From Acephala macrosclerotiorum (taxonomy: Eukaryota > Ascomycota > Leotiomycetes > Helotiales > Mollisiaceae): a stretch of DNA of 12,578 bases. The notes below the pieces were generated by a model. The model was not told the DNA's origin and searched no databases. It was given only the letters and a program-made list of their open reading frames with translations. Position numbers and translations under genes: made by a program. How positions within the stretch are numbered: position 1 is the stretch's first letter; each line of letters starts with the position of its first letter. This document shows positions 1-8,998 of this stretch, one piece after another. Location of the stretch: contig MU119922.1 in the NCBI GenBank assembly GCA_014904845.1, positions 1 to 12,578 of the forward strand, read 5' to 3'.

Positions 1-807
1 AAAAAACGAATAATAAATAAAAAATTTATATTTTTAATTTAAATTAAAAAAAAAAAAAGTATTAAAAAAAGTAAATATTAGTATTATTAAAATACGATAT
101 AATAAAATTTTAAAAATTTTATACGTAAAAAATTAAACGAACTCGTTATATTTAAAAAATAAATAATAATAAATTATATTATTATACATAATCAAATAAA
201 AAAAATTTAATAATATTAATTAATTAAAATAATAAAAATAATTTTAAATTTAAAAAAATATTAAAATTTGCGAAAAAAATATAAAAAAAAAACAATAATA
301 AATTGAAAATAATTAGTAGATTATATCGAGTATATACGTATATTTCTACGAAAAAATAAATTATAAATTATATATAAATTGAAATTTTTATTTTTTTTAT
401 TAATTATTTTTATATATTTTAATATTTTGTTAATAAATTATTTGTTGTTTTTTGTATAATAAACAATATTAAATTTTTATTTTTAGAATTTATTATATAT
501 ATTTTAAAAATAATCGATTTTATTTAATATTATAAGATTATTATTTCGATTTAAAATTACGAAAATATAATACGTGCGAATTAATATAAATTTAATAAAT
601 ATTGTTAAAAAAAAAAAATATACGAGTAATAAAATATAAATTTAAATTATTAATTTTAATAATAGTATTAATATTACGAAATATAAATACTATTACTAGT
701 TTGGACTTTATATTAATTTATTAGTAAATTACGAATATAATAATTTGTACGTTTATAAAAAACGTAATATTTGTAATATATATAAATTATTTAATATATT
801 GTTTTAA
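1..807. other. AT-rich gene-free DNA, RIP-type
   Basis: No gene, RNA or element is recognisable here. The stretch is almost pure A/T with TAA and other stops close together in every frame. Most remaining C's lie in CpG, for example the acg and tcg words near 95, 125 and 140. The part from about 540 to 800 is slightly richer in CpG and other G/C than the rest. It may be a less eroded remnant of an older repeat, but I could not match it to anything else in the window. The composition is seen directly; a RIP-type origin is inferred from the matched pair of copies elsewhere in the window. Confidence 0.8.
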
Positions 808-906
808 TTTAATATATTTAATACGTTTAATATATTTGAAATATTTAAAGTATTTAAAATATTTAAAGCGTTTAAAGCGTTTAAAATATTTAAAGCGTTT
901 GAAAAA
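808..906. repeat. Decayed 9-bp tandem array, 11 units
   Basis: Eleven head-to-tail 9-bp units start with TTT. The variants are TTTAATATA, TTTAATACG, TTTGAAATA, TTTAAAGTA, TTTAAAATA, TTTAAAGCG (three times) and TTTGAAAAA. Most differences among the central units are G/A or C/T, as expected if a more G/C-rich unit such as TTTGAAGCG was duplicated first and mutated later. The last two bases are CG or TA in ten of the eleven units (AA in the last) and never TG or CA. That fits a path where a CpG that loses one base is quickly driven on to TpA. The array sits in gene-free DNA, and its 9-bp period is not evidence of coding. Confidence 0.85.
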
Positions 907-2287
907 ACACGTTCAAATTAAAAATTATTTAATAAATTCGATAATAATTTTTTAATCGATTTAATTAAATTTAAATTTATAGATGTAAAATTAAAAACAC
1001 GTAAATAAATAAATAAAAAAATAATAAAATAATAATAAAATAAATATATTTTTTATAAATTAATAAAATATTATAAAAATTTATTAATTTTATTTTAATA
1101 TTTTTAATTTTAATTTTAATTTATTTAATTTTAATAATAAAAAAATAATTATATATAAATTAATATAAATAATTATTAAAATTAATTTTAATTTAAAAAA
1201 AATAATTAATAAATAATTTATATTAATAAAAATATTTTTTAAAAATAATTAATTAATTAATATTTATATATTTATTTATATAATAAAAATATTCGAAAAA
1301 ATTAATCGAATTATATAATTTTTAAAAAATATTAATTTATTTTTTATTAATTATATTAAAAAAATTTAAACGAGTTTTAATAATTTTAATTATATAATTT
1401 TAAAATATTATTAATAAATTTTTTTTTAAAAATAAACAAATAAATAAAAAATAAAAAATAATAATATTTGAAAAATATTTTTAAAAAATATTTAAAAAAT
1501 TAAAAATATTAAAAAATATATAAAAAATAAAAAATAATATTTATAATAATATTATAATATATTTTAAATTTAAATTTTTTAATTTATTTTTTAATTTTAA
1601 TTTTATTTTACATATAAAAAATATTATATATTTAAAAAATAATTTAAATATTATAAAAATAAAAATAAATTAATAAATCAAATTATTTTTTTATTAAAAA
1701 ATTTAAAATCGATAAATTTAATAATTTTTTATTATTTATAAAAATAATTTTTTTTAAAATTTTTATTTAAACGAATAATTAATAAAATTTTATTAATTAT
1801 AAATAAATTAATTTTATTTTAAAATTATTATTTTTATTATTTTCAATTAATTTTTTATTAAAATTTTATAAAATAAATCGATTATAATAAAAAATTAAAA
1901 TTTAATTTCGAGATTTTTAATTTAAAAAAAAAATTTATTAATTTTTTTTTATTTATTTAAATTTTTTTATAATTTATTTTATTTTATTATTAATATTAAA
2001 AAATAATACAATAATAATAAAATATTTAAAAACTAAAAAAAATAAAATAAAAATAAAATAAAAATTATTAATTTTTTTTAATTTAAAAATTTTAATAAAT
2101 TTTAATTAATATTTTTTATAGTTTTTTTTTATTTTTTTATTAATATAAAAATAAATTTAAAATAAAATTTATTTTTAATTTATATTTAATAAATATATAT
2201 ATATATTTTAAATTAATTTTTTTTAATTTTTTTATTTAATATATATATATAATTTTTTTTTTAAATAAATTTTTTTTTAAATTTTTT
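907..2287. other. AT-rich gene-free DNA
   Basis: No gene or element is visible. After a short stretch with a few G/C bases (907-1010) the sequence is nearly pure A/T, with homopolymer runs and simple words such as TAAAA, and an (AT)n run near 2191-2206. C and G are rare and mostly occur as isolated CpGs, for example near 1294 and 1306. No reading frame is longer than a few dozen codons. Confidence 0.8.
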
Positions 2288-2351
2288 AAAATTCGAAAAT
2301 TATTTTAAATTTAATAAAAATTCGAAAATTATTTTAAATTTAATAAAAATT
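2288..2351. repeat. 29-bp direct tandem duplication
   Basis: A perfect period of 29 bases runs over 64 bases, about 2.2 copies. Each full unit carries the word ATTCGAAAAT (2291 and 2320), so the single CpG is kept in both units. There is no divergence between copies, which suggests the duplication is younger than the base erosion around it. Confidence 0.85.
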
Positions 2352-2830
2352 AAAAATATAATTTTACGACGAAATTTATTTATTACGAGTATAAATAATA
2401 TTTCAATAATATTTAATTGAAAATTATAAATAATTTAAATTATATAAATAAAATAAAATTGATTAAATTAAAACTATTAATTATAAATAAAAATATTCGT
2501 AAAATATTATATAATTAATATAATAAAAAAATAATTAAAAATATATAAATTAATATTTATAAATTTTATTAAATTTAAAACGTATATTTTATATGTAATT
2601 TTTTTAAAATATTATATAAATTTAATATTTTAAAAAATATTTAAAAAAAATATTTTATAAATATATTTTTTAAAATATATTATATAATTTTAATTAAAAA
2701 AATTTATAAAATTTATTTATTTTATATATATTTTTTTTTTAAATATTATTATATATATTATAATTATTATATTTTTTATAATTATAATTATATATTTTAA
2801 ACGCGTTTATAATTTTTTATAATTTATATT
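2352..2830. other. AT-rich gene-free DNA
   Basis: This is nearly pure A/T with rare CpGs, for example around 2367, 2385, 2499 and 2802. Short A/T-only inverted words are frequent, as expected by chance at this composition. I see no gene, promoter or element. Confidence 0.75.
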
Positions 2831-3124
2831 AAAATTTTAATTAATTAATTTTTTAAATCGTAAAAAAATATTAAATACAATTAAAATTATTTAAATAATT
2901 CGAATAATATTTTTAAAATATTATTTAAAAAATTTTAATTAATTAATTTTTTAAATCGTAAAAAAATATTAAATACAATTAAAATTATTTAAATAATTCG
3001 AATAATATTTTTAAAATATTATTTAAAAAATTTTAATTAATTAATTTTTTAAATCGTAAAAAAATATTAAATACAATTAAAATTATTTAAATAATTCGAA
3101 TAATATTTTTAAAATACTATTTAA
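2831..3124. repeat. Three tandem copies of a 98-bp unit
   Basis: Units lie at 2831-2928, 2929-3026 and 3027-3124. Copies 1 and 2 are identical base for base. Copy 3 differs only at 3117, where it has C and the others have T. Each unit is about 96% A/T and has two CpGs, in the words AATCGTAA and ATTCGAAT, both kept in all copies. There are no spacers between units and no coding potential. Near identity inside heavily eroded DNA means the triplication arose, or was homogenised, after most of the erosion. Confidence 0.97.
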
Positions 3125-3464
3125 AAACTTTTAAAAAAAAAACAATTATATTTAAACGCTAAAAATTATTAAAAATTATTAAAAAATATATTAAAAACGA
3201 TATTTTAAATTTTAAAAACGTATTAAATAATAATTTTAATATTTTATTTAATAATTTTAATAATTTTAAAAAACCAAAAAAAAAAAAAATTATTTTATTT
3301 ATTTATATATTATTATAATAATTCAATTTAAAATCAAATATTTTATATTTTATAAAAAATTTTATTTTATTTTAAATATTAATTTTTTATTAAAATTATT
3401 TAATATTTTTAAACGTTATATAATTAAATGATATTTTTTTTCGATATACGTTTTAAAATTAAAA
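3125..3464. other. AT-rich gene-free DNA left of the island
   Basis: This is A/T-dominated sequence with a few CpGs, a 10-bp direct duplication (AAAAATTATT at 3161-3180) and a rare CC at about 3274. An ATG at 3428 begins a 74-codon open frame that runs into the island. I do not regard it as a gene, because the frame starts in eroded DNA and crosses the composition boundary. The switch to ordinary base composition is sharp, at about 3465. Confidence 0.75.
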
Positions 3465-3502
3465 TGTTTCTCTCGTTCCGAAAGAAAGGGCCCGTTCGGC
3501 GA

Positions 3503-3515
3503 CTCGCTAAGCGAG
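3503..3515. repeat. Palindrome in island left part
   Basis: The arms CTCGCT and AGCGAG surround a single A. It is one of several short inverted repeats in the G+C-rich left third of the island (3481-3600, about 59% G+C). No function is assigned. Confidence 0.7.
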
Positions 3516-3599
3516 CCAATAGCGGACGAGCTCTTTCTTTCTTTACTCGACGCACATTTTGCTCCGCAGGCCTCGCAGGGGCGCCTTTGCGGGGGGCTA

Positions 3600-3616
3600 T
3601 AAAGTCTTCGACTTTA
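3600..3616. repeat. Hairpin with TTC loop
   Basis: The arms TAAAGTC and GACTTTA are perfectly complementary across a 3-base TTC loop. The hairpin marks the edge between the G+C-rich left third of the island and its more ordinary right part. It is not followed by a T-run convincing enough to call a terminator. Confidence 0.6.
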
Positions 3617-3765
3617 GTAATTTATTCAATTTATCGTTATTTCAAATTCTAAATTAGAAGCTCTTAGTTTGAGCGTTTTATAAGGATTTGAAGTTGGAAT
3701 AATATTGAGGTAATAGTTCTAGATTCTGCCGGGCGGTGAAGCTGATAAGCTGATAAGCTCTTTAG

Positions 3766-3785
3766 TGCCTAAGGCAAAAACGCAC
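3766..3785 (+). repeat. Island internal 20-bp direct repeat, copy 1
   Basis: TGCCTAAGGCAAAAACGCAC contains the short palindrome GCCTAAGGC. It recurs at 3961-3980 with two changes (A/G and G/A). In the mutated copy the matching place reads TAAACAAAAACG (about 5816-5827), with the CpG kept. Confidence 0.8.
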
Positions 3786-3804
3786 TATAGAGCCTCATAT
3801 TACT

Positions 3805-3828
3805 AGGGGGACACCCCCTGGGACCCCC
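3805..3828 (+). repeat. GC-rich hairpin block, copy A
   Basis: AGGGGG and CCCCCT (3805-3810, 3814-3819) pair across an ACA loop, followed by GGGACCCCC. A second copy with an AGA loop begins 81 bases downstream at 3886. The difference is confined to the loop, which may mean the fold matters. In the mutated copy the same place is a run of A and T, as expected for a block with no CpG inside it. Confidence 0.8.
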
Positions 3829-3885
3829 GTCTCTTATATTGAGTTGCTACGATTGATTTGATTACTTTACTTAGTATATAATTCC

Positions 3886-3909
3886 AGGGGGAGACCCCCT
3901 GGGACCCCC
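3886..3909 (+). repeat. GC-rich hairpin block, copy B
   Basis: AGGGGG and CCCCCT (3886-3891, 3895-3900) pair across an AGA loop, followed by GGGACCCCC. It matches copy A at 3805-3828 except for one loop base. The two blocks together look like an incomplete tandem repeat of an approximately 81-bp unit. Confidence 0.8.
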
Positions 3910-3915
3910 CTTGAG

Positions 3916-3927
3916 AGCTGCGCAGCT
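3916..3927. repeat. 12-bp perfect palindrome
   Basis: AGCTGCGCAGCT equals its own reverse complement. It lies just after hairpin block B. No function is assigned. Confidence 0.7.
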
Positions 3928-3960
3928 GTAGAGATGTCCAGCACTAAGTGAGCGCCTAAA

Positions 3961-3980
3961 TGCCTAAGGCAGAAACACAC
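3961..3980 (+). repeat. Island internal 20-bp direct repeat, copy 2
   Basis: TGCCTAAGGCAGAAACACAC matches 3766-3785 at 18 of 20 bases. It is preceded by a similar GCGCCTAAA word. It indicates that parts of the island were duplicated internally before it was copied. Confidence 0.8.
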
Positions 3981-4370
3981 TTGAGAGTTTTGCGGTCGCG
4001 ATTTTTGCTAGGTACGATTACATTTTATTGATTTGCACAATAACGGATTAATAAAATCGCTTGAAACTTGAAATCTGAGGGCATTTATATGAGTTTCAAC
4101 TTATTTGTAAGTCTTACACAGTTTGTATTAGCAAATAACCTTTAATTGTAGTCGCAACGTAAATCGAACTTTTGATGTTTTTCATCGAATCGACTGCATA
4201 TTAGTTCGAAACTATTGCGTAATTACTTTTACTGCAAAATCTTTAATGAACTAATCAAATCGCTCCATTTGGGCACTTCGATTAAATTTGAGTGAAATCG
4301 CTCATTGTAAGAAGTGTTGATATTACGTGCATATAGAAAAGTTGACATTAGTTCTAATATCGAACAAGTA

Positions 4371-4420
4371 ATAATTTTAAAAAATAAAAAATAAAAAAAA
4401 TAAAAATAAAAATAAAAATT
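4371..4420 (+). repeat. A-rich simple repeat tract after the island
   Basis: Repeated A(4-8)T words follow the right edge of the island directly. A-rich tails are typical of LINE and SINE 3' ends, so this could mark a poly-A-derived tail with the island as the 3' end on the plus strand. In this A/T background such tracts also arise by chance, so the link to the island is weak. Confidence 0.4.
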
Positions 4421-5529
4421 TTTTTATTATTATAAAAATTTTTTTTTTTTTTCGATTTTAAATATTTTTTTAAATTGATTATTTTATTAATTTTTTTTTA
4501 ATAAATTTTATTAAAAAATAAATTTTTTTAATTTTTTTATAAAAAATTAATATTTTTACGTATAAAATATTTTTATTTGAATTATTTTTAATATTTATTT
4601 TTATTTTTTAAATAAAAAATTTTTTTTTTTTCGAATTTCATTTATTATTAATATTTTAAATTAAATTATATTTATTAATTTAAAAATAAATAATATATAA
4701 ATCTAGTTTATAATATTTAAAAAAAATTATAAATTAAATATTTTTAAAAAAAAATTTAAAAATTTAAAATTTAATAAATTTTTAAATAAATTAAATTTCG
4801 AATTAAATTTTATATTTTAAATAAATTTATTTTAATATAAAAATAATTTATTTATTTTTTAAAAAATTAAATTTTTAATATTATTAAAAATATATATTTA
4901 AATTATAAATTTAAAAAAAATAATAATAAATTAAATTAAATTTTTAAAATAATTCTTTTATTTTATAATAAATTAATAATATAAATTTTTTAATATTTTA
5001 AATTATATAATTAAATTATATATATTTTTTAAAAAATGAAATAAAATTGAAATAATATAAAAAAAAAATTTAATTATAAATATAATATTAAATAAAATAA
5101 ATAAATAAAATAAAATAATTTTAATTCGATTAATTAAAATTTAAAATTATTATTTTTATTTTAATTTTAAATAAATTTTTAATTATTAAAATTTTTTAAT
5201 TTATAAAATAAATATATTATTTTTATAACTTTTTTTAAAATTTTTAATTTTTAAATATAAATAAATTAAATTTTTTTTTTTTCGATTTTTAAATAAAAAT
5301 ATATTAATATTATTTTATTAATTTTAAAAAATAAAATAATTTAAATTATAATATTTTAATTAATAATCGATTTTATTATTAAAATTAATTTATAAAAATA
5401 AAAATAATTAAATTATTTTTAAATAATAATTTTAAATAAAAAATTTATTATTTTAAAAATATTTATTTTAATATTCGATATTATTTTTTTAAATTATTTA
5501 ATTTAATATATAATAAATATATTTTTATT
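4421..5529. other. AT-rich gene-free DNA between the two repeat copies
   Basis: This is among the most eroded parts of the window. Long stretches have no C or G, and those that remain are mostly single CpGs, for example near 4453, 4631, 4799, 5127 and 5283. No gene, RNA or element is recognised. It separates the unmutated and mutated copies of the repeat, which lie about 2.04 kb apart in register. Confidence 0.8.
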
Positions 5530-5880
5530 TCGTTTTTCGATCAAATAATATTTAATATAATTCGTATTTCGCGAATATATATATATATATTTTCTTTTTT
5601 ATTTTTACGTTTATTACGTTTGTTTTATACTCGATCGAGAATAATTATTATTTTAAATTTATTTTAAATTTATTTAACGATTCAAGTTTGAAATTAAAAA
5701 CTTTTAATTTAAACGTTTTATAAATATTTAAAATTGAAATAATTTTTCTTAATACGAAAAAAATAATTTATTTAAAAAAAAGTTTTTTCAAAATCGAATA
5801 AATTAATAAAAACTTTAAACAAAAACGTATTTTCTATAGAATTTTATATTAAAAATTTTTTTTAAAATTCTCGTTTTTTA

Positions 5881-5910
5881 TATTAAATTATTACGATTAA
5901 TTTAATTGAT
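5881..5910 (+). repeat. 30-bp motif in mutated copy, unit 1
   Basis: This 30-base stretch corresponds to the island sequence around 3837-3866 and recurs exactly at 5971-6000, 90 bases downstream. The conserved core is ATTACGATTAATTTAATT. The island has the matching motif only once, so the two copies differ in internal repeat number. Confidence 0.85.
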
Positions 5911-5970
5911 TTTAACTAGTTATTAAAATTATATTTATCAAAGAAATACTTTTTAAAAAAAAAAAATTTT

Positions 5971-6000
5971 TATTAAATTATTACGATTAATTTAATTGAT
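5971..6000 (+). repeat. 30-bp motif in mutated copy, unit 2
   Basis: This is an exact second copy of 5881-5910. It is preceded by an A/T run that could be the eroded remains of another GGGGG/CCCCC block. That suggests the ancestral element carried a tandem array of roughly 80-90-bp units. Confidence 0.8.
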
Positions 6001-6390
6001 CGTATTTTTTTAAAGTAAATTTTATCGAGTAATAAAAATTCTCGTAATAATCGCAAATCGCGATTTATATTATTTAACGATTTCGATTTCGATTATACAA
6101 TAATTACTAATTTAAATAAATTGTAATTAAAAATATAAATAATTTAATTATAAATTCAATTTATAATTTAATTATAACTAGTTTATTAAATTAATAAATA
6201 AGCAAATAAAATCGTAAAATATTCGAAATTTTAATATTTTTAAATTCGATTATACGACAATTTTAAATATTTAAAATATCGTAATTTTTTTTATAAACTC
6301 GTTTGAATTAATTATTTTAACAAAAATTAAATTTAATATTTTTTACGTTTATATTTTGCAAATTTTAATTTGATTTAAAATTTTAAATAT

Positions 6391-8780
6391 TATTTAATAT
6401 ATTTAATAAAATTTATTATATAAAATAAATTATATTAAAAAAATATTTAAAAATATTTTTAAATTACAATATTTTATTTTTAAACTCGAAAATTAAAACG
6501 AGTTCTCGATTGTTAATAAACGACGTAAAAGTAATTACGAGATTTAAAGATTTTCTATAAATAAAAATCGTTTTTTTTTTTATTTTACGTTGTATTAAAC
6601 AAATATTAAAAATTATTTTAATTAATATATAAATTTTTAATAATTATTTTTATTTTTAAAAAATTAAAAAAATATATTTATTAAATAATTATTATTTTTC
6701 ATTTATTTTAATATTGATTTTAAAATAATTATATTAAATAAAAATAATATTTTATATTATATATTATTATAATTAAAAATATTTCAATATTTATAAATAT
6801 TAAATTATTAAAAAAAAAAATTTTTAAAAACTTTTAATAAAATTATTAAAAATAAACGATATATTTATTAAAAATTATATAATTATATATTAAATAATAT
6901 TTATTAAATTAAAAATAAATATTTTAATTTTTTTTTTTTTATAAAATATTTAAAAATTTTTAATTATTTTAAATTTGAATTTTTAATAAAATTAAAAAAA
7001 ATATAATATATAAATAATATTAAACGATTTAATATTTATATTAAAATATATTATAAATAATTAATAAATATTTTACTTTTTTTAATATTTGTTTATTTTT
7101 ATTATATTTTTTATATTTTATTTTATTTTTTTTAATATTTAAATTATTTATAATTATAAATTAAATTTTTTTTTTTTTCGAATTATTTATAATAAAAATA
7201 AATATTTAAAAATCGAAATAATTAATTTAAATTATTATATATTTTAAAATTTTAAAATTTTTTAAAATTAATTTATATTATATATTATATTTAAACGTTA
7301 TTATTTATAATTATTTTAATTTTATTACAATTTTAATTTAATATTAAATTTTTTTTATATTAGTTTAATTTATATTTTATAATATTTAAAAAAATTATAT
7401 TAACGTTTTATTAAATTTTTTAAATAAATTATTTATAATATTAATTATACGAACATTGAAAAATTATTATTTATACGTGAAAATATATAATAAATCGTTC
7501 GAATTTTTTTAAATAATAATTTTATATTTATTAATATAAATATATTTATAATTTTTTAAAATATTTCGAAAAAAAAAAATTTTTTTTAATAGTATTTTTT
7601 TTTAAATCCGAGTAAAAAATTCTTCGAAATCTCGTTAAAATTTTAATAAACGAAAAAAAAATATTATTAATAATTAATATTATTTATTTTAAATTAATAG
7701 TAATTAATTATATTATTTAAAAATATATAAACGAAATATTACGATTTTTAATAAAATTTAATAAAATAAATAAACGTTTTAAATTATTTTTATATACAAT
7801 TTATAAAATTAATTATAATAAAAAAATTTATTTAAATTTTAAAAAAATAATTTTTTAAATAAATATATTATTTATTATTTATTAGTATATTTTTTTAAAA
7901 TTATTTTAATTGTATTTATTTAAACTTTTATTAATTTTTTTAATTTTATTTAAATTTTATTTTATTTTATATTTATTATTAAAAATATTATAATAATTAT
8001 TAAATTATATTATTATTTTTAATATTAAATTTTTAAAATTAAAAAATTTTATTAAAATTTTATTAATTAAATTATTTATATTAAATAAAATTATTTTAAA
8101 AAAATTATTAATATTTATATAAAAAATTTAAAAAATTTATAAATATTAATTAATATTTTAATATTTTGATTTTTATATTTAAATAATTATTAAATAAATT
8201 TATATATATTAAATTTAAATTTTTTTTTAAAACGATAATTTTTTATATAATTAAAAATATAATATTATATTTAATAATCGAATTTCGAAATTTTTTAAAT
8301 AATTATATATAAATAATTATATTTTAAAAATTAAAAATTAACGTTTTTTTTTATTTAAATAATAAAATTATTAATAATTAATATAAAATAAAAAATTTAA
8401 AATTTAAAAAAAAAATTCAATTAAATATTATATTTTTAATTTAAAAACAAATTTATTATTTTACAACGATTTAAATTTTTTTTTTTTTAATTTTTAAATA
8501 ATAATATTAAATATAAAAAATATATTTTAAAAATAATTAAATTAATTAAATTTTATTTATTCGAAAAATTTTTATATTGATTTTTATATATTATTTAAAA
8601 ATATTTTTAATTATTTTAATTATTTTTAAAATATTTATTACGTTATTATATTATTATAAATAAGTTTAAATAAAAAATTCTCGATTAAATAAAAATTTAT
8701 TATTATTTTTTTTTATTTTTATTAAATCGAACGAATAAAATTAAATTTTATTAAATAAAAATATTAATTATTTATATAAT
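6391..8780. other. AT-rich gene-free DNA
   Basis: About 2.4 kb without a recognisable gene. A small patch at about 6485-6570 and another at about 7440-7660 contain more CpGs and a few other C/G bases, so they may be fainter remnants of mutated repeats. I could not align them convincingly to either island. The rest is A/T words and homopolymer runs, with CpG as the main surviving C context. Confidence 0.75.
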
Positions 8781-8785
8781 ATATT
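8781..8785. repeat. Target-site duplication, left
   Basis: ATATT abuts the left edge of the solo LTR and is repeated exactly at 9015-9019. Five bases is the usual duplication for Ty1/copia and Ty3/gypsy elements. The target is pure A/T, so a chance match is not negligible, but it coincides with the TG/CA-type edges. Confidence 0.75.
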
Positions 8786-8816
8786 TATTAGAACGTTCGA
8801 AAACAAATCACGAAGT

Positions 8817-8830
8817 ACTAAGATCTTAGT
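8817..8830. repeat. 14-bp palindrome in LTR
   Basis: ACTAAGATCTTAGT is a perfect palindrome lying near the 3' end of the LTR as read on the minus strand, in the presumed R/U5 part. Confidence 0.7.
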
Positions 8831-8859
8831 CTGGTGTCAATGATTCAATTCTGTTTGCT

Positions 8860-8872
8860 TCTTCTCAGAAGA
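8860..8872. repeat. Small hairpin in LTR
   Basis: TCTTCT and AGAAGA pair across a single C. On the minus strand it lies about 15-30 bases downstream of the TATA-like box, so it would fall close to the transcript start. Confidence 0.55.
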
Positions 8873-8886
8873 GGTATCTATCTACC

Positions 8887-8892
8887 TATATA
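8887..8892 (-). promoter_or_regulatory. Candidate TATA box of the LTR promoter
   Basis: TATATA lies within minus-strand AATTATATAGG, about 120 bases from the TGTCGG end of the LTR. Inside the LTR it is the best core-promoter candidate. In the surrounding A/T DNA similar words are meaningless. Confidence 0.5.
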
Positions 8893-8980
8893 ATTAAACA
8901 GAGTAGACGTAAGATTAAAGAGTGGACGCTAGAACAGCCGTTGCTAAAAGCAATAGAGATCATAGTTAAGATCATCTAGT

Positions 8981-8998
8981 TGATCGCTTAAGCGATCA
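8981..8998. repeat. 18-bp perfect palindrome in LTR U3
   Basis: TGATCGCTTAAGCGATCA equals its own reverse complement and contains two CpGs, both intact. It lies 17 bases inside the TGTCGG end of the LTR, in the presumed U3, and could be a dimeric regulator site or simply a hairpin. Function unknown. Confidence 0.7.

Larger units (their letters stand above)
3465..4366. repeat. Unmutated copy of an unrecognised dispersed repeat
   Basis: This is a 0.9-kb island of about 40% G+C (356 of 890 bases over 3481-4370) between flanks below 10%. It is repetitive because a mutated same-strand copy lies at about 5530-6390. It holds two GGGGG/CCCCC hairpins, a duplicated 20-bp motif and several short palindromes. 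It has no credible ORF and no tRNA or rRNA feature that I recognise. The edges may read TGTT at 3465 and AACA at 4363-4366, which would suit an LTR. However, the adjoining 5-mers (TAAAA and AGTAA) do not form a target duplication, so an LTR is not established. It could also be the 3' part of a non-LTR element, a MITE-like DNA element, or a sub-repeat of a larger element. The family is unknown to me. Confidence 0.75.
5530..6390 (+). repeat. RIP-mutated copy of the 3465-4366 repeat
   Basis: This is a same-strand degenerate copy of the island. Two gap-free blocks are clear: 5691-5743 against 3651-3703, and 5872-5907 against 3828-3863. Over these 89 positions there are 19 differences, all at island G or C positions. 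Eighteen are C-to-T or G-to-A and one is G-to-T. Of 21 non-CpG G/C bases 19 changed, while all three CpGs (island 3674, 3828, 3850) are intact. Further anchors are TCGCGATTT at about 6057, an 18-base match with three changes at 6224-6241 against 4165-4182, and looser similarity to about 6386. The left part (5530-5690) is aligned only tentatively, by CpG-containing words. Non-coding. Confidence 0.85.

Noticed and set aside
2831..3124. CRISPR-like or spacer-containing repeat array
   Set aside because: The 98-bp units are directly joined with no unique spacers, and there are no cas genes or other prokaryotic features.
3600..3616. Rho-independent-type terminator from the hairpin
   Set aside because: The stem is A/T-rich, no clear T-run follows, there is no upstream gene, and the context is eukaryotic.
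3428..3652. Open reading frame of 74 codons on the plus strand
   Set aside because: It starts in eroded A/T DNA and crosses the composition boundary at about 3465. It is explained by the G+C-rich left third of the island lacking stops by chance. Its translation shows no domain I recognise, and the ATG has no supporting context. I treat it as non-coding.
3465..4366. Calling the island a 902-bp solo LTR bounded by TGTT and AACA
   Set aside because: The adjoining 5-mers TAAAA and AGTAA do not match, and a 4-base inverted end is easily found by chance. The true ends need an alignment of several copies.
4371..4420. Definite poly-A tail of a LINE or SINE
   Set aside because: Comparable A(n)T tracts occur elsewhere in the A/T background, for example near 2034-2066, so adjacency to the island is only suggestive.
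6525..6539. 15-base exact match to the reverse complement of 4218-4232 in the island
   Set aside because: The similarity stops at once on both sides. The sequence is mostly A/T, so a chance match of this length in a 12.6 kb window is plausible. I do not read it as an inverted copy of the island.
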